From Verrucomicrobiia bacterium (GTDB lineage: Bacteria > Verrucomicrobiota > Verrucomicrobiia > Verrucomicrobiales > DEV007), in NCBI GenBank assembly GCA_030427505.1, contig JAUICH010000022.1, forward strand, positions 1-64,000: 64,000 bases of DNA, written 5' to 3'. Positions 40,297-49,906 of this stretch are shown here, piece after piece (positions within the stretch are counted from its first letter, which is position 1; the number at the start of each line of letters is the position of its first letter). The notes under the pieces were generated by a model that had not been told where the DNA came from, made no database searches, and was given only the letters and a program-made list of their open reading frames with translations. The position numbers and the translations under genes are program-made.

Positions 40297-41796
40297 CTAC
40301 GGCTGCACGCCCAGGTGGTAGGTCGCGGTGTTTTCCAGCACGCTGGTGGCGCTGAGCACGTCCTTCGGCAGGTGGTCAAAGCGGTCTCCGTATTTCTCCA
40401 TCCATTCGTCGTGATAGATGATGGCCTTCAGTTTGCCCTCGTTCCATTCCCGGATGGTATCCGAGCTGGAGCGCACCGGCGGGCGGGGATCTTCCAGGTA
40501 GCAGCTCAGGGATTCGTGCTTCGGACGGACGATCTCCCACTCGCCACGGTCCGCCGGCAGGTAGGGCCGCGCCTGGTCGCAAAACTGTTTCAGGACGGTA
40601 TGGTTCTCCGCCACGGTGCGCCGGATTTCCAGGGCACCGTAGACACTCCACGCCACCGCGCTGAAGGCGACCAGCCCCGTCACGGCAGCCGGCGCCCAGC
40701 GGACGGGTTTTGGCGCCGCGGCCGCCCGCCGCAGCCAATCCATGGCCGTCAAGGAAATCAGGAGACACATCGGCGGCAGAACGGGGTAAATCCGGTCGGG
40801 CCGCTTGGATGGCACCAGGGACATCACCACCAGTCCGGCGAGAATCCAGCAGATCAGCCAGATTGTTTCATTGGACAAAACCGGCAGGCGCTGGTCCGAA
40901 TGGGCGCTGGCCGCGCTACTTCTCCGGTTTTTCCACCATCCGCCCGCCAGTATCAGCAGCGCGGCGGACCAGGGCAGCCACTTGTGCAGCAGGTGAGTGA
41001 CGTAGAAATAGACCGGCTGAGGCTCATAGCGCGCCTCGTCCCCGGTTTCGAAACGCTGGAGGAATTCGTCGTGCACCACCTCTTTGTAGAACGCCTCGTT
41101 CACCTTCAGGCCCACGCCCACCCAGAGGGCAAAAGGCAGCAGTGGCAGCAACAGGGCCAGAAATCCCGGCCACGCGGGCGCCAGGGTCCGGCCCCGGAAG
41201 CGGTTCGTCACCAGGTAGGCCACCATGGCCGGAACGACGAAGACGTATATGATAGGCCCCTTCAGGAAGCAGGCGAAGGCCAGCAAGACTCCCAGCAGCC
41301 ACCGGTGTTTGGCCGTCCACGGCTGACCAGCCTGGATGCGTTCCAGAAAAAGCAAACCCGCCCCCAGGGTAAAGGCCGCCAGCGCCATGTCCGTCCGGAC
41401 CAGGGTGGCGAGACGCAGGGACAGCATGTTAAACGCAAAGGCCGCCAGCGCGATGAGTCCCCCACCCCGCGCCGTCAACCGGTTTCCCCAGACATACAAT
41501 CCCCACAAAATGGCCAGCGACGCGAGAAAGGGCGGCAATCGAAAGGCCACCGGCCACGGCACGCCCACCAGGTGAAACCCCGCCGCCACCCAGCCCTGCA
41601 ATGGCGGCTTCGTGGCGGAGCGCCCCCGCGCGGTCTCCTGGTACCACCACTTGCCGCCTTCCACCATCTGGATGGAGGTGAAGGCCTGCTTCGCCTCGTC
41701 ATAGGCTTCGTAGTGCCAAGGCAGGTTCCGCACGGAAAACACCACCACGGCCAGCGCCACCACGGCGAAAAGGAACCACTTGGATGAAAGCGTCAT
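40297..41796 (-). CDS. ArnT/PMT-like membrane glycosyltransferase (GT39/GT83 type)
   Basis: A 499-residue protein with about 11 membrane helices. The first periplasmic loop begins YEAYDEAKQAFT with Asp33-Glu34, the acidic pair of the protein O-mannosyltransferase/ArnT superfamily, and continues WWYQETARGRSATKPPLQGW, where the K-P-P-L motif is typical. Helices such as WLLGVLLAFACFLKGPIIYV and FLALLLPLLPFALWVGVGL follow, then a hydrophilic C-terminal domain of about 110 residues. It probably transfers a lipid-linked sugar to a lipid or protein in the periplasm. Single gene. Confidence 0.85.
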   Translation of the reverse strand: MTLSSKWFLFAVVALAVVVFSVRNLPWHYEAYDEAKQAFTSIQMVEGGKWWYQETARGRSATKPPLQGWVAAGFHLVGVPWPVAFRLPPFLASLAILWGLYVWGNRLTARGGGLIALAAFAFNMLSLRLATLVRTDMALAAFTLGAGLLFLERIQAGQPWTAKHRWLLGVLLAFACFLKGPIIYVFVVPAMVAYLVTNRFRGRTLAPAWPGFLALLLPLLPFALWVGVGLKVNEAFYKEVVHDEFLQRFETGDEARYEPQPVYFYVTHLLHKWLPWSAALLILAGGWWKNRRSSAASAHSDQRLPVLSNETIWLICWILAGLVVMSLVPSKRPDRIYPVLPPMCLLISLTAMDWLRRAAAAPKPVRWAPAAVTGLVAFSAVAWSVYGALEIRRTVAENHTVLKQFCDQARPYLPADRGEWEIVRPKHESLSCYLEDPRPPVRSSSDTIREWNEGKLKAIIYHDEWMEKYGDRFDHLPKDVLSATSVLENTATYHLGVQP

Positions 41797-41830
41797 GAAT
41801 GTTGGGTTACCTGAACAGGCGGCAACATAA

Positions 41831-41878
41831 AGCCCGGGACCGGCGGGGGAGTCAAACCCTACCGCCAGTACCCGGGCT
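41831..41878 (-). terminator. Terminator-like hairpin
   Basis: AGCCCGGG (41831-41838) pairs with CCCGGGCT (41871-41878), with an inner GGCGG/CCGCC stem. It lies 28 bases after the stop of the leftward gene at 41906 and before the glycosyltransferase start. Confidence 0.55.
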
Positions 41879-41905
41879 GAAAGTGCGCGAAACGCGAAGG
41901 CCGCC

Positions 41906-42574
41906 TCAGGACTTCGGCGTGGCTTCCCAGACTTTCACGTTGTCGATCGCCACGGACTCGCCCTTCACCACGAAGCGGATGTTCGGCTTCTTCGTGTCAA
42001 AGCTGGGATGGGCCGCGGTGAGGGTGGCTTCGTCGCCGATCTTCACGGCAATCTGTTCGCCCACGACTTCAGCGGTCACGGTGTAGGATTTGCCGGGCTC
42101 CAGCGCCAGATCGGTTTTCGCCAGGGCTTCGGTCTTGGAATTCGGGTCTTTCTTGTCCCGGTCTTTCTGCAGAGTAGCGCCGGTGGGCGTGAGGCTGAGG
42201 CGCCACAGGTGGCCTTTCTCGTAGTTAAAGCTCAGGTCGAAGCCCTTGGCGCCGTCAAAGGCAATGTCGAACTGCACGACCACGTTCTGGTTGGGCTTGG
42301 TGTAGGAGAGGACGCCAGCGTGCTTGTCCGCCGCCAGTTCGGAGGCTTTCAGCACCCCGTCCTGGATCTCCCATTTGCCCTTGGCGGCGGCCCAGCCTTC
42401 GCCCAGTTCGCCACTCTTGGAAAAGTCTTCATCCAGCCACTGGTCCCCGGCTTCGGCCAGGGTCAGCTTAGGCGCCGGTCCGGCCGTCGCGACTGAGCCC
42501 ACCAGGGCGGCCATCGAAAAAGCGGAGAGACCCGCCACGGCGGTCAGGATACTAAGGGAGGTTTTCGGTTTCAT
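41906..42574 (-). CDS. Exported jelly-roll protein of unknown function
   Basis: A 222-residue protein with a signal peptide (GLSAFSMAALVGSVATAGPA). The mature part reads WLDEDFSKSGELGEGW, then KGKWEIQDGVLKASE, VVQFDIAFDGAKGFDLSFNY, LEPGKSYTVTAEVVGEQIAV and a closing IDNVKVWEATP. This is the same plan as the protein at 18545-19309 (DUF1080/LamG-like): an opening DxF strand, a W-x-x-x-DGVL strand, then KxY strands and a final V-x-VW strand. A carbohydrate-binding or hydrolytic role outside the cytoplasm is possible; no catalytic residues are evident. Confidence 0.7.
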   Translation of the reverse strand: MKPKTSLSILTAVAGLSAFSMAALVGSVATAGPAPKLTLAEAGDQWLDEDFSKSGELGEGWAAAKGKWEIQDGVLKASELAADKHAGVLSYTKPNQNVVVQFDIAFDGAKGFDLSFNYEKGHLWRLSLTPTGATLQKDRDKKDPNSKTEALAKTDLALEPGKSYTVTAEVVGEQIAVKIGDEATLTAAHPSFDTKKPNIRFVVKGESVAIDNVKVWEATPKS

Positions 42575-42648
42575 TCCCGGACCTTAGCGGTTTCCACTCC
42601 CGCTGGCATCTGGCGTCATGACGTAGTCCTTCCGCTTCCCGAAAACAG

Positions 42649-42682
42649 ACCGGGCCCAGCCAATTTCTCGGCCGGGCCCGGT
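42649..42682 (-). terminator. Terminator of the giant adhesin gene
   Basis: On the minus strand ACCGGGCCCGGCC pairs with GGCTGGGCCCGGT around an 8-base loop, followed by CTGTTTTC. It lies 28 bases after the adhesin stop. Confidence 0.75.
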
Positions 42683-42709
42683 ATTCCTTTCACTGACTGA
42701 CAGCTTTGC

Positions 42710-45700
42710 TTACTGGTCCTGCACGATAGGCAGGTAGACATCCGGGATGCCGAAGAGCCTCAGGCTGTTGTAGGCGCCCACGCTCAGGTCGTAGATCATA
42801 TAGATGCGGTAATCGGTGTCCTGGCGTCCGAACTGGCGGGCCGTCTTTTTCTTCTTACCGTTCTCTTCTTCCAGGAGTCCTTCGTTCCAGGCGTTCAGCA
42901 GATCTTCCAGGGAAGCGAAGTCCTCCAGGTCCACCGAGTTCAGGAAGGCCAGGAAGTCCATGGGCAGTTCGATTTCCGGCAGTCCGCCCTCCGGCAGTTC
43001 CACCGGAAGCTCGACTTCAGGAACCTCCACGTCACCACCGCCGGTAACGTCTCCTCCCGTGCCGCCACCTCCGCCGGAGGAACCACCGGTCACGAGGCCC
43101 GGCACGTCTTCGATGGCGTCGTAGTAGAAGGTGTAGCGGCCCGCGCCACTCACTGCGTTGTCAGCGTTGTAGTCGCTGGTGCCGTCACCCAGGCTTCCAG
43201 CGGCGAGACCGGTGAGATTTCCGTAACCACCGGGGCTCCCCACCGTGGCAATGGCGCCATTCGGGAAGGCGGAGGAACCGGGCACGGTGGAGACACCGTT
43301 GTTGTCCCACCACAGGTCAGGCTGCAGGTAGATCTCATCCGCGCGTTGGAAGGCGGCCTGTGAACCCAGCACATGAGAGGAAGGCATCGCGAAGTCCGCG
43401 TCCGTTCCCACGTAGGTGGTGGAGTCCTCGTTCAGGCGGGTTTGACTGTCGATCAGGTTATTCGACCGGGAGGGAATGTAGAAGCGCAGTTCCGTGCCCG
43501 CGCCGGACAGCCCGCTGGTGAAGACCGATCCCCAGGAGGTCAGGGTGCCCGGACCTCCGTGGAACGGATTGTTCCGGCTCACGCCGACGTAGGTATTCCC
43601 GCTCAAGGCCAGGGCGGAATTCCCCCCCAGCTGGGTCCACGGATCCACGTGGCCAACCAGGGTGTGATCGAACACCGCGCTGTTGCCCACGGAGATGGTG
43701 ATGTTGCCTTCCTTCAAGCCCGCGCCCGAAGAATCCGGCGTGTTCTTCATCCAGTCGCCATGACCGATCTTCACGTAGTTGTCGTTCAGGTTCGGGCTGT
43801 CGCTGTCCGCGGTGATCAGGTCGTTGCCGACCAGGATCACAATCTCGCCACTGGCGTTGCCGGACACGCTGGCGCCGCCGTTGCCGATCTGCACGAAGCT
43901 GTCCTTGATGGGGTTCAGCACCTCATTGGGCGTCTGAGCGCCGGTCATGAGCAGGTCGTGACCGGCCTGGACCGTAATGTTGCCCGTGTGAGTGCCGGGT
44001 TCCAGGTAGCTGCCGTTGCCGATCCTGACAAAGGCGCCAATCTGGCCCGCATACACCCCAGACACATCGAAGGAGGCTTCATTGTGCGAACCGGCTTCCA
44101 TGATCAGGTCATGGCCCACCGTCACGTTGATGTCGCCGGAGGTATTGCCATCCTGGCGATAGCCGCCGTGGCCGATGCTAGCGTGCGCGCCTTCCACGAT
44201 GATGGGAGCGCCGATATCCGATGGGTTCTGCGTGTAGGCATTCTGGCCGCCTTTCAGGATGAGATCCTGGCCGGCATTCACGGAGATGTTACCGGAATGA
44301 ATACCGTCGTCGTCGCCATTGCCGTTGGTGCCATGGCCGATCTGGGCTTGAGAGCCCCGGTAGCCATTACCGCCGTAGAGTTCCACGTTCTCCGCGGCCG
44401 TCACGATGATGTCGCCGTTGCCGTTGAAGTTGTCATTGTCGTAGGCGCCGCCATGACCGATGCGGACCGCATTGTCCATCGCGGGAACGCCCACCGGATT
44501 GGTGGAGGAGGTGATGTCCTGGTTCGCCTCGGCCGCGGCGGCGGCGTTCAGAATCACGCTGCCATTCTGGGACGTGACGGTCAGGTTACCGGTCGCGGTG
44601 AAGTTGTCGTCATTCGCGCTGCCCCCGTGACCGATCTGGGTGTAGTACCCCTGGTAGTCGCCGTTGTTCATCGTGATGTCGCCGCCCGCGATGACGGTGA
44701 CGTCACCATTCTTGTTAGCGCCCGTGGCCGTGGTGGTGTTCAGACGGTCGGAGTCCTGACCGCCGTGGCCGAACAGCACGTAGGCAAAGGCCGGAGAGAT
44801 GGTCGCGGACTGGTCGGTAAACGTCGCTGGCGTGGCATCTCCGGAAGCCATGTGATCCATGACAATGTCTCCGTCCACGGAGATGGAGATGTTCGCGGAA
44901 CCGTTGTAAACCGGCGCGCTGCCACCCCGGGTATAGTCGCCGCCTACCTGTCCGTGGGAGGAGTAACCGCCGTGCCCGATCTGCGCGTAGTTCCCCTGCA
45001 CCACGCCACCGGTGGCGATGAGGTCGCCATTGTTGACCGTCACCGTGATGTCGCCGGACTTGTGCTGCTGCTGAGTGGAGAAGCCACCGTGCCCGATCTG
45101 GGCAAAGGCGAAGCGGGTGCCGTCCGAGGAAGTGGCTCCGTCAGGATAGTTCCCGCCGCTCATCACCAGGTCGCCATTGGAGGTGACGGTGATGTCGCCT
45201 TTCAGAACATCGGAGTTGGCACCCTGCCCCATGTTGTAACCACCGTGACCGATCATGGCGTAGTTGCCGCGGCCTTCACCGGCGATGAGGTCGACCGCGC
45301 CGCTGATGGCATTCACCACGATGTCGCCATACATGTTCACCATGGCCAGGTTGCTGTCCGCCATGCCGCCGTGGCCAATCTTGGCGAAGGCGCGGGAGCG
45401 GTTGCCCACGACGCCCGCCGGGTAGTCACCGCCCCGGACGGAGATGCCACCGGTCCCATTGGAAGTGACGGTCACGTTACCGGACAGGGTGGTGTCCACC
45501 TGCGCGCCCCGGCCCGCGTTGCGCAGCGTGGCGTTGTTGAAGTCCGTGGAACCCACGCCACTGCCAGCGCCGGTGTTATTGAAGTAGCGAACCTGAGCCG
45601 TTCCCTCACGCGGATCCTGTGAAGCCAGGTAGGCTGGGGTATGGCCGATGGAGGCATAGCTCCCCACGCCACTGCCGGCGCGCACCGTCACGTCACCCCC

Positions 45701-48700
45701 GGCATCCACGTCAATGTTGCCGGTCACGCCGCCGAACTGGCCGGAGCCCAGGTGGCCGATGAGGGCGTAGCGCTGCGAGCCCGTGCTCTGCGAGGCCTGG
45801 ACCAGCACCAGACCGGCGGAGTTGGTCGCCAAACCGGTGGCGGGATCGATGCCCGTGCGAATGGTGATGTCCCCTTCCACGTCCGCGAGGCGGGCGATGG
45901 AAGCGCCGGCCCGGTTGTGGGTGGACCAGTTGACGGACCGCGCCGGAGTACTGGTCAGGCTCGTGTCCGTGGAGTCCCGGCCATCCCAGCCGCGGTTGGC
46001 CGATTCCTGGGCATAGCCCCCATGACCGATCTGAACATAGGCGTTGGTCCCCGTGCCGGCCTGAGCGATCAGGGCGCCCCGCGTCAGAACCGTGATGTCA
46101 CCGGTGGCGCCATTCTCCGGCAGCTTGTTGCCCATGCCGTCGGTGGTGTCATCCAGGTTGTGCCACCAGTAGTTGCCAGTGACCGAGTCCATCCAGTGGT
46201 CCGAATAGGGAACGAAAGTCGTGGCTTCGTCGCCGCTGTTCGGGATGCCGTCCGGATCGTAATACAGCGCACCGTCCGTGCTGCTGACCAGGGCCACGCC
46301 ATTCTGGCCGCCCACGGTCACTTCGTTCTGGCCCGCGATGGCGGTGTAGGTTTCACCGGACGCCATGGAGTCTTTGGTGAAGGCCACTTCCACGCCCGCG
46401 CCACCAGCGTCGATGGCGGTGTTGAAGGTGATCGTGCCGGTGGCGTAGTTGATCGTGCCCACGGTAGCGGCGCCGCTCTTCAGGTTGCCCGCGCCATCAT
46501 CCGTGTAGATGACGGGCGTGCCAGCCGGGCTCACCCGGACCTCAACGGAACCAGGCACCAGGTTGGTAAAGCCCACGCTCGCGCTGGCGCCGCCCCCCGC
46601 CTGGGCCGCGCTGTCGAAGGCGGTCGAGGTGTAGCCTTCGCCAAACACGGTGCCGACCGTCAGGTCGTAGTCGTTCACGCTGGTGCCGCCACCGCCATAG
46701 TTGATCCGGCCGGATGCCACAAACACCGCGCCGCTGTCATGGAAGCCCAACTGGGCGTGCGCCCGTGTCCCGGAAGAAGCGCCGGAAATCAGCACGTTGT
46801 AAGCGGCCACGTTGGTGTCGCCGTAGCGGCTGCCTACCTCCACATGGGTGCCGTTGCCCATGTCATTGACATAGACGGAACCGCTGTTGTTCCCGAAAGA
46901 AGTGGGCGTGCTGGAGATCGCCGCCCAGGCGTCCTCCGGGCTGACCGCGTTGATCTCGGTCAGGCCCGTCGAGCCATCCCAGCCAGACACCACGGTTACC
47001 GAGCCGCTGCCCGCGTTGCGCACGTGAGTGAGGAAATAGATATCCCCCGTGGCGAAGACGCCGAAGTCCGCAGAGGTGTTCCACTGGATGGCTTCGTTCC
47101 AGTCGTCATCCTGACCGACGTTCCGGAAGGTCACATTGCCGTTGCCGGAGCCCGCGGTCGTGGTGGCGATAATGAAGTTCGTCTCGCCCTGGAGCGCCGT
47201 GTTGATGGTGGAATAGGTCAACGTGTCGCTCAGGCTGTCGCCCACCGTCACGTTGGCGGGGTCCACCAGGAAGGTGCCCGCCGCGCCATTCACGGCGCTG
47301 GCCGTGGCCGTGCCGCGCAGCCAGAGATTGTTCTTACCGGACACCTCCACGAAACCGCCATTGCCCACGGCGCCGAGCGCGCGGGCGCTGATGGCGCCAT
47401 TGAAGGTGGTGTCGCCATCCGACCAGATGACGACGTTCCCGCCGTTGCCGCTGTTCAGCGCGTCCGCTTTGATCGTGGCGGTAGCGCCTACGACGGTCTG
47501 GCTGGAGTTGCGCAGGTTGGAGTCATTCCCCTGGAAGCCGCCCCCCACGTTCACCTGGCCGCCGCCAGAACCGCCCGAGGCGTCGATGGAGGCCGTGGTG
47601 GAAACTTCCACGTAGTCACCGGTGATGTTCACGGTGCCGCCAATACCCGTTCCGCCCGTGGCGGTCATGGTGCCGCGAGCCATGGTGTCGCCGGGAGAAT
47701 CGACGGTAATGGTGCCGCCATTTACGCCGCCGTTCGCGCTTACGTTGCTGGTGGAAGTCAGCTCCACGCTGTCCGCGCCGGTGATGGCGATGAGGCCGCC
47801 TTTCCCGTTGGCGCCGTTTGCCAGCACCTGTCCGCCGATGGTGGTGGCGCCCTGGCCTTCCACCGTAATGCTACCGCCGTTTTGCTCGCCATTCGCGCTG
47901 ATGACGGAACCGGTCAGCGTGGTGATGTCACCACCCGTCACATGAACCAGGCCACCGTTTACCGCGCCATCCGCGGCCAACTGACCCGCGATGGAGATCT
48001 GGCTTCCCGCGCCGCCGGCGACTAGCACCGTACCGCCGTCACCCGTGGAACCGCTCGCGCTGACGCGCGCGCCACTGCCGACGTTCACGGAAGCCGTGGG
48101 CGTTCCGCCATCCGTCCCCGTGGAACCGATCCTGACCGAACCACCATCGCCGCCGTCCGCGGTCACCCGCACGCCGGAACCGATGGAGATGTTTTCACCC
48201 ATCACGGAGATCGCGCCGCCGGGCAGACCGCCTAGGCCGTTGGCATCCAGCTTGCCCGCCGCGATGTCCACCGTGCTGGCGGGACCGCCGTCGATGACGA
48301 TCTCGCCACCGCTGCCGTCCACATTCCGCGCTTCGATGGCGCCGGTGTTCGTGATGTTGCCGCCCATCGCTCCGGCGGAAAGCAGGACGCGGCCGTTCTG
48401 GTTCACCGCGCCCGTGGCGCGAATGAGACCGCTGTTGTTAATGGCCAGGGCAAACACGTTGCCGTGGGCCTTCAGTTCCGCCGCGGCCGCCACAATACTG
48501 CCCGCGTTATTCACGCCCGTGCCTGTTCCGTTTCCGGCGCCCGCGTTCACAAAGACCCGCTCGTCGCCATGGGCTTTGATCAACACATCGCCTCCGGCGG
48601 CCAGGCCCACCCGGCCGTCCACCGCGCCGATGGTCCCCTGGTTGTCGATGTTGTGGCCGATCAGGAAGATGTCCCCCTTCGCGGACTTGATGGTGCCGTA

Positions 48701-49198
48701 GTTCGTCACCGCCGCCGTGGAAGGACCGTGGAAGCGGTCGTCGCCACCATTCAGGAAGTCCGCGTCATCGATGTCCAAAGTGGAACCGGTGAAGCCCCCG
48801 AAAACATCCACCACGCCGGAAGGACCCACCAGGATGCCGTTCTGGTTCACCAGAAGCAGCTTTCCGTTCGCGGTGAGCAGTCCGTTCAGAACAGAGGGAT
48901 GCACGCCCACCACGCGGTTCAAGGCCGCCGAAGACGCGCCCGGTTGAAAGAACTGAGTGATCTCTCCATTCTCAATCGAGAAGCTCTCCCAGTTGATGAT
49001 GGCTTTGTCCGTCATCTGGTGAATCTGCAGGTGCGCCGGATTCTCCACGTTGAACTCCGCCACGCCGTGCGTCACCACACCGCCGGAGGGGTTGGCCATT
49101 GCCGGAACGGCAAAGGTAAAGAGACTGGGGATCAAGGTCCCCAGAGAAACAACCCGCGCGGCAGTACTGCGGCGGAGAAACTTCACTACATTTTTCAT
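42710..49198 (-). CDS. Giant two-partner-secretion-type adhesin with IGHGG repeats
   Basis: A 2162-residue secreted protein. Signal peptide about 1-35 (SLFTFAVPAMA). Residues about 36-280 are a TPS/filamentous-haemagglutinin N-terminal domain: NPAHLQIHQMTDKAIINWES, FQPGASSAALNRVVG, NGKLLLVNQNGILVGPSG and GDIFLIGHNIDNQGTI. Next, about 300 residues of short Gly-rich beta-helix repeats end in AAGTFLVDPANVTVG, as in TPS adhesins. Residues about 1050-1820 hold some 15 repeats of 45-60 residues, each with an A/Q-I-G-H-G-G loop followed by GDITV strands. A Gly/Val/Pro/Glu-rich spacer (GGSSGGGGGTGG; VPEVELPVELP) leads to a 60-residue end domain (KKKKTARQFGRQ to LPIVQDQ) with no autotransporter barrel. 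The outer-membrane partner (TpsB) is not in the window. Confidence 0.88.
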   Translation of the reverse strand: MKNVVKFLRRSTAARVVSLGTLIPSLFTFAVPAMANPSGGVVTHGVAEFNVENPAHLQIHQMTDKAIINWESFSIENGEITQFFQPGASSAALNRVVGVHPSVLNGLLTANGKLLLVNQNGILVGPSGVVDVFGGFTGSTLDIDDADFLNGGDDRFHGPSTAAVTNYGTIKSAKGDIFLIGHNIDNQGTIGAVDGRVGLAAGGDVLIKAHGDERVFVNAGAGNGTGTGVNNAGSIVAAAAELKAHGNVFALAINNSGLIRATGAVNQNGRVLLSAGAMGGNITNTGAIEARNVDGSGGEIVIDGGPASTVDIAAGKLDANGLGGLPGGAISVMGENISIGSGVRVTADGGDGGSVRIGSTGTDGGTPTASVNVGSGARVSASGSTGDGGTVLVAGGAGSQISIAGQLAADGAVNGGLVHVTGGDITTLTGSVISANGEQNGGSITVEGQGATTIGGQVLANGANGKGGLIAITGADSVELTSTSNVSANGGVNGGTITVDSPGDTMARGTMTATGGTGIGGTVNITGDYVEVSTTASIDASGGSGGGQVNVGGGFQGNDSNLRNSSQTVVGATATIKADALNSGNGGNVVIWSDGDTTFNGAISARALGAVGNGGFVEVSGKNNLWLRGTATASAVNGAAGTFLVDPANVTVGDSLSDTLTYSTINTALQGETNFIIATTTAGSGNGNVTFRNVGQDDDWNEAIQWNTSADFGVFATGDIYFLTHVRNAGSGSVTVVSGWDGSTGLTEINAVSPEDAWAAISSTPTSFGNNSGSVYVNDMGNGTHVEVGSRYGDTNVAAYNVLISGASSGTRAHAQLGFHDSGAVFVASGRINYGGGGTSVNDYDLTVGTVFGEGYTSTAFDSAAQAGGGASASVGFTNLVPGSVEVRVSPAGTPVIYTDDGAGNLKSGAATVGTINYATGTITFNTAIDAGGAGVEVAFTKDSMASGETYTAIAGQNEVTVGGQNGVALVSSTDGALYYDPDGIPNSGDEATTFVPYSDHWMDSVTGNYWWHNLDDTTDGMGNKLPENGATGDITVLTRGALIAQAGTGTNAYVQIGHGGYAQESANRGWDGRDSTDTSLTSTPARSVNWSTHNRAGASIARLADVEGDITIRTGIDPATGLATNSAGLVLVQASQSTGSQRYALIGHLGSGQFGGVTGNIDVDAGGDVTVRAGSGVGSYASIGHTPAYLASQDPREGTAQVRYFNNTGAGSGVGSTDFNNATLRNAGRGAQVDTTLSGNVTVTSNGTGGISVRGGDYPAGVVGNRSRAFAKIGHGGMADSNLAMVNMYGDIVVNAISGAVDLIAGEGRGNYAMIGHGGYNMGQGANSDVLKGDITVTSNGDLVMSGGNYPDGATSSDGTRFAFAQIGHGGFSTQQQHKSGDITVTVNNGDLIATGGVVQGNYAQIGHGGYSSHGQVGGDYTRGGSAPVYNGSANISISVDGDIVMDHMASGDATPATFTDQSATISPAFAYVLFGHGGQDSDRLNTTTATGANKNGDVTVIAGGDITMNNGDYQGYYTQIGHGGSANDDNFTATGNLTVTSQNGSVILNAAAAAEANQDITSSTNPVGVPAMDNAVRIGHGGAYDNDNFNGNGDIIVTAAENVELYGGNGYRGSQAQIGHGTNGNGDDDGIHSGNISVNAGQDLILKGGQNAYTQNPSDIGAPIIVEGAHASIGHGGYRQDGNTSGDINVTVGHDLIMEAGSHNEASFDVSGVYAGQIGAFVRIGNGSYLEPGTHTGNITVQAGHDLLMTGAQTPNEVLNPIKDSFVQIGNGGASVSGNASGEIVILVGNDLITADSDSPNLNDNYVKIGHGDWMKNTPDSSGAGLKEGNITISVGNSAVFDHTLVGHVDPWTQLGGNSALALSGNTYVGVSRNNPFHGGPGTLTSWGSVFTSGLSGAGTELRFYIPSRSNNLIDSQTRLNEDSTTYVGTDADFAMPSSHVLGSQAAFQRADEIYLQPDLWWDNNGVSTVPGSSAFPNGAIATVGSPGGYGNLTGLAAGSLGDGTSDYNADNAVSGAGRYTFYYDAIEDVPGLVTGGSSGGGGGTGGDVTGGGDVEVPEVELPVELPEGGLPEIELPMDFLAFLNSVDLEDFASLEDLLNAWNEGLLEEENGKKKKTARQFGRQDTDYRIYMIYDLSVGAYNSLRLFGIPDVYLPIVQDQ
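43738..46035 (-). repeat. IGHGG-coding repeat array inside the adhesin
   Basis: About 15 in-frame repeats, each coding an I-G-(H/N)-G-(G/D/S/T) loop preceded by a strand ending in A-Q, V-R, Y-A or Y-V, spaced roughly 140-250 bases apart. Variants include IGHLG and IGHTP near 45650-45770, FGHGG near 44760 and IGNGG near 43880. DNA sequence between repeats has diverged, so they are old. A consensus unit is G-D-I-T-V-x(n)-G-G-D-x-(M/L)-x-x-G-G-x(n)-A-Q-I-G-H-G-G. Confidence 0.8.
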
Positions 49199-49665
49199 CT
49201 ACTTCTACTTGGCTAGGGGGTGGGATGGGAGCTCTCTGAACTAGCACAACTCCCACGGGGAGCCGGACGGTTCTTCGAAAAAGATCTACTCTGCTTTCAA
49301 ACGGTCGATACGCTTTTTAGTGGGTTTGTTAGTTTCGCGTATTCAATGAAGATTGTCTTATGGGAGAGATCCGTGACGGGCGGGATTCAAATATTTTCCA
49401 GATCGCTCAGATCGCCGGAACACCTTTAACCATGGTAGGTTACAGCCATTCTCTCCTGAAATATTGGGTGTTTGTCAGGGAGCCACCAGGAACGCTCCGC
49501 AAGCGATACCTCCCGGGATTCGTACACACCTCCGGCCGCTAGACGCCATTTAAAAGGAGGCGCTGACCGGTTGACTGGATCTAAGAGCGTTTCAGAAACA
49601 CAACCCGGCCGAGAGGGACGGAAACAAGTGCTTACCTATACTATACAAACAACCTTACGGATCTT

Positions 49666-49731
49666 GAGATGACTCAGAAATACTCGAACCTCCGAGAGGG
49701 CTTTACTGGGTGCTGCCTGCGGAGTCATCTC
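49666..49731 (-). ncRNA. Possible structured RNA element in the adhesin leader
   Basis: GAGATGACTC (49666-49675) and GAGTCATCTC (49722-49731) are perfect reverse complements enclosing 46 bases, which include a second small stem CTCG/CGAG (49683-49695). This could be a folded leader element on the adhesin mRNA or a small RNA. It matches no riboswitch class that I recognise. The distance to the adhesin ATG is about 470 bases. Confidence 0.25.
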
Positions 49732-49868
49732 CTACATGCAAGATTGTCGCCACGAAAAAAGATGTGACGGCATTTCAAATCGAGGGGTCAAGAATTCGAC
49801 TCCCACCGGCGAAAGGAATCCGGAAGAAGACCCGGCTATCTTCAGACGCGCCAACGGTGTGACGCGGC

Positions 49869-49906
49869 GGAATCCACGAACGCGCCCGGAGATCGCGTTC
49901 CACCTT
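49869..49906 (-). repeat. Dispersed repeat, copy 3
   Basis: On the minus strand AAGGTGGAACGCGATCTCCG followed by GGCGCGTTCGTGGATTCC agrees with 580-618 in about 32 of 38 positions, and the first 20 bases agree with 28967-28948. The shared reading is RWNAIS. It occurs in gene-free DNA, like copies 1 and 2. Confidence 0.5.

Noticed and set aside
40240-40299. A possible fifth GGACAAATT-type element (AATCAGCGCCGC with GAATTTTC nearby)
   Set aside because: Only 12 bases of the core agree, no terminal repeat is present, and the order of blocks differs from the complete copies.
43738-46035. Regularly spaced repeats considered as a CRISPR-like array
   Set aside because: They are in-frame protein repeats of the adhesin with diverged sequence; no short identical direct repeats with unique spacers and no cas genes exist in the window.
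43373-48025. Long open frames (749 and 794 codons) antisense to the adhesin
   Set aside because: They mirror the repetitive GC-rich adhesin gene; the products are Val/His/Arg-rich without domains, while the adhesin strand has a signal peptide and known domains.
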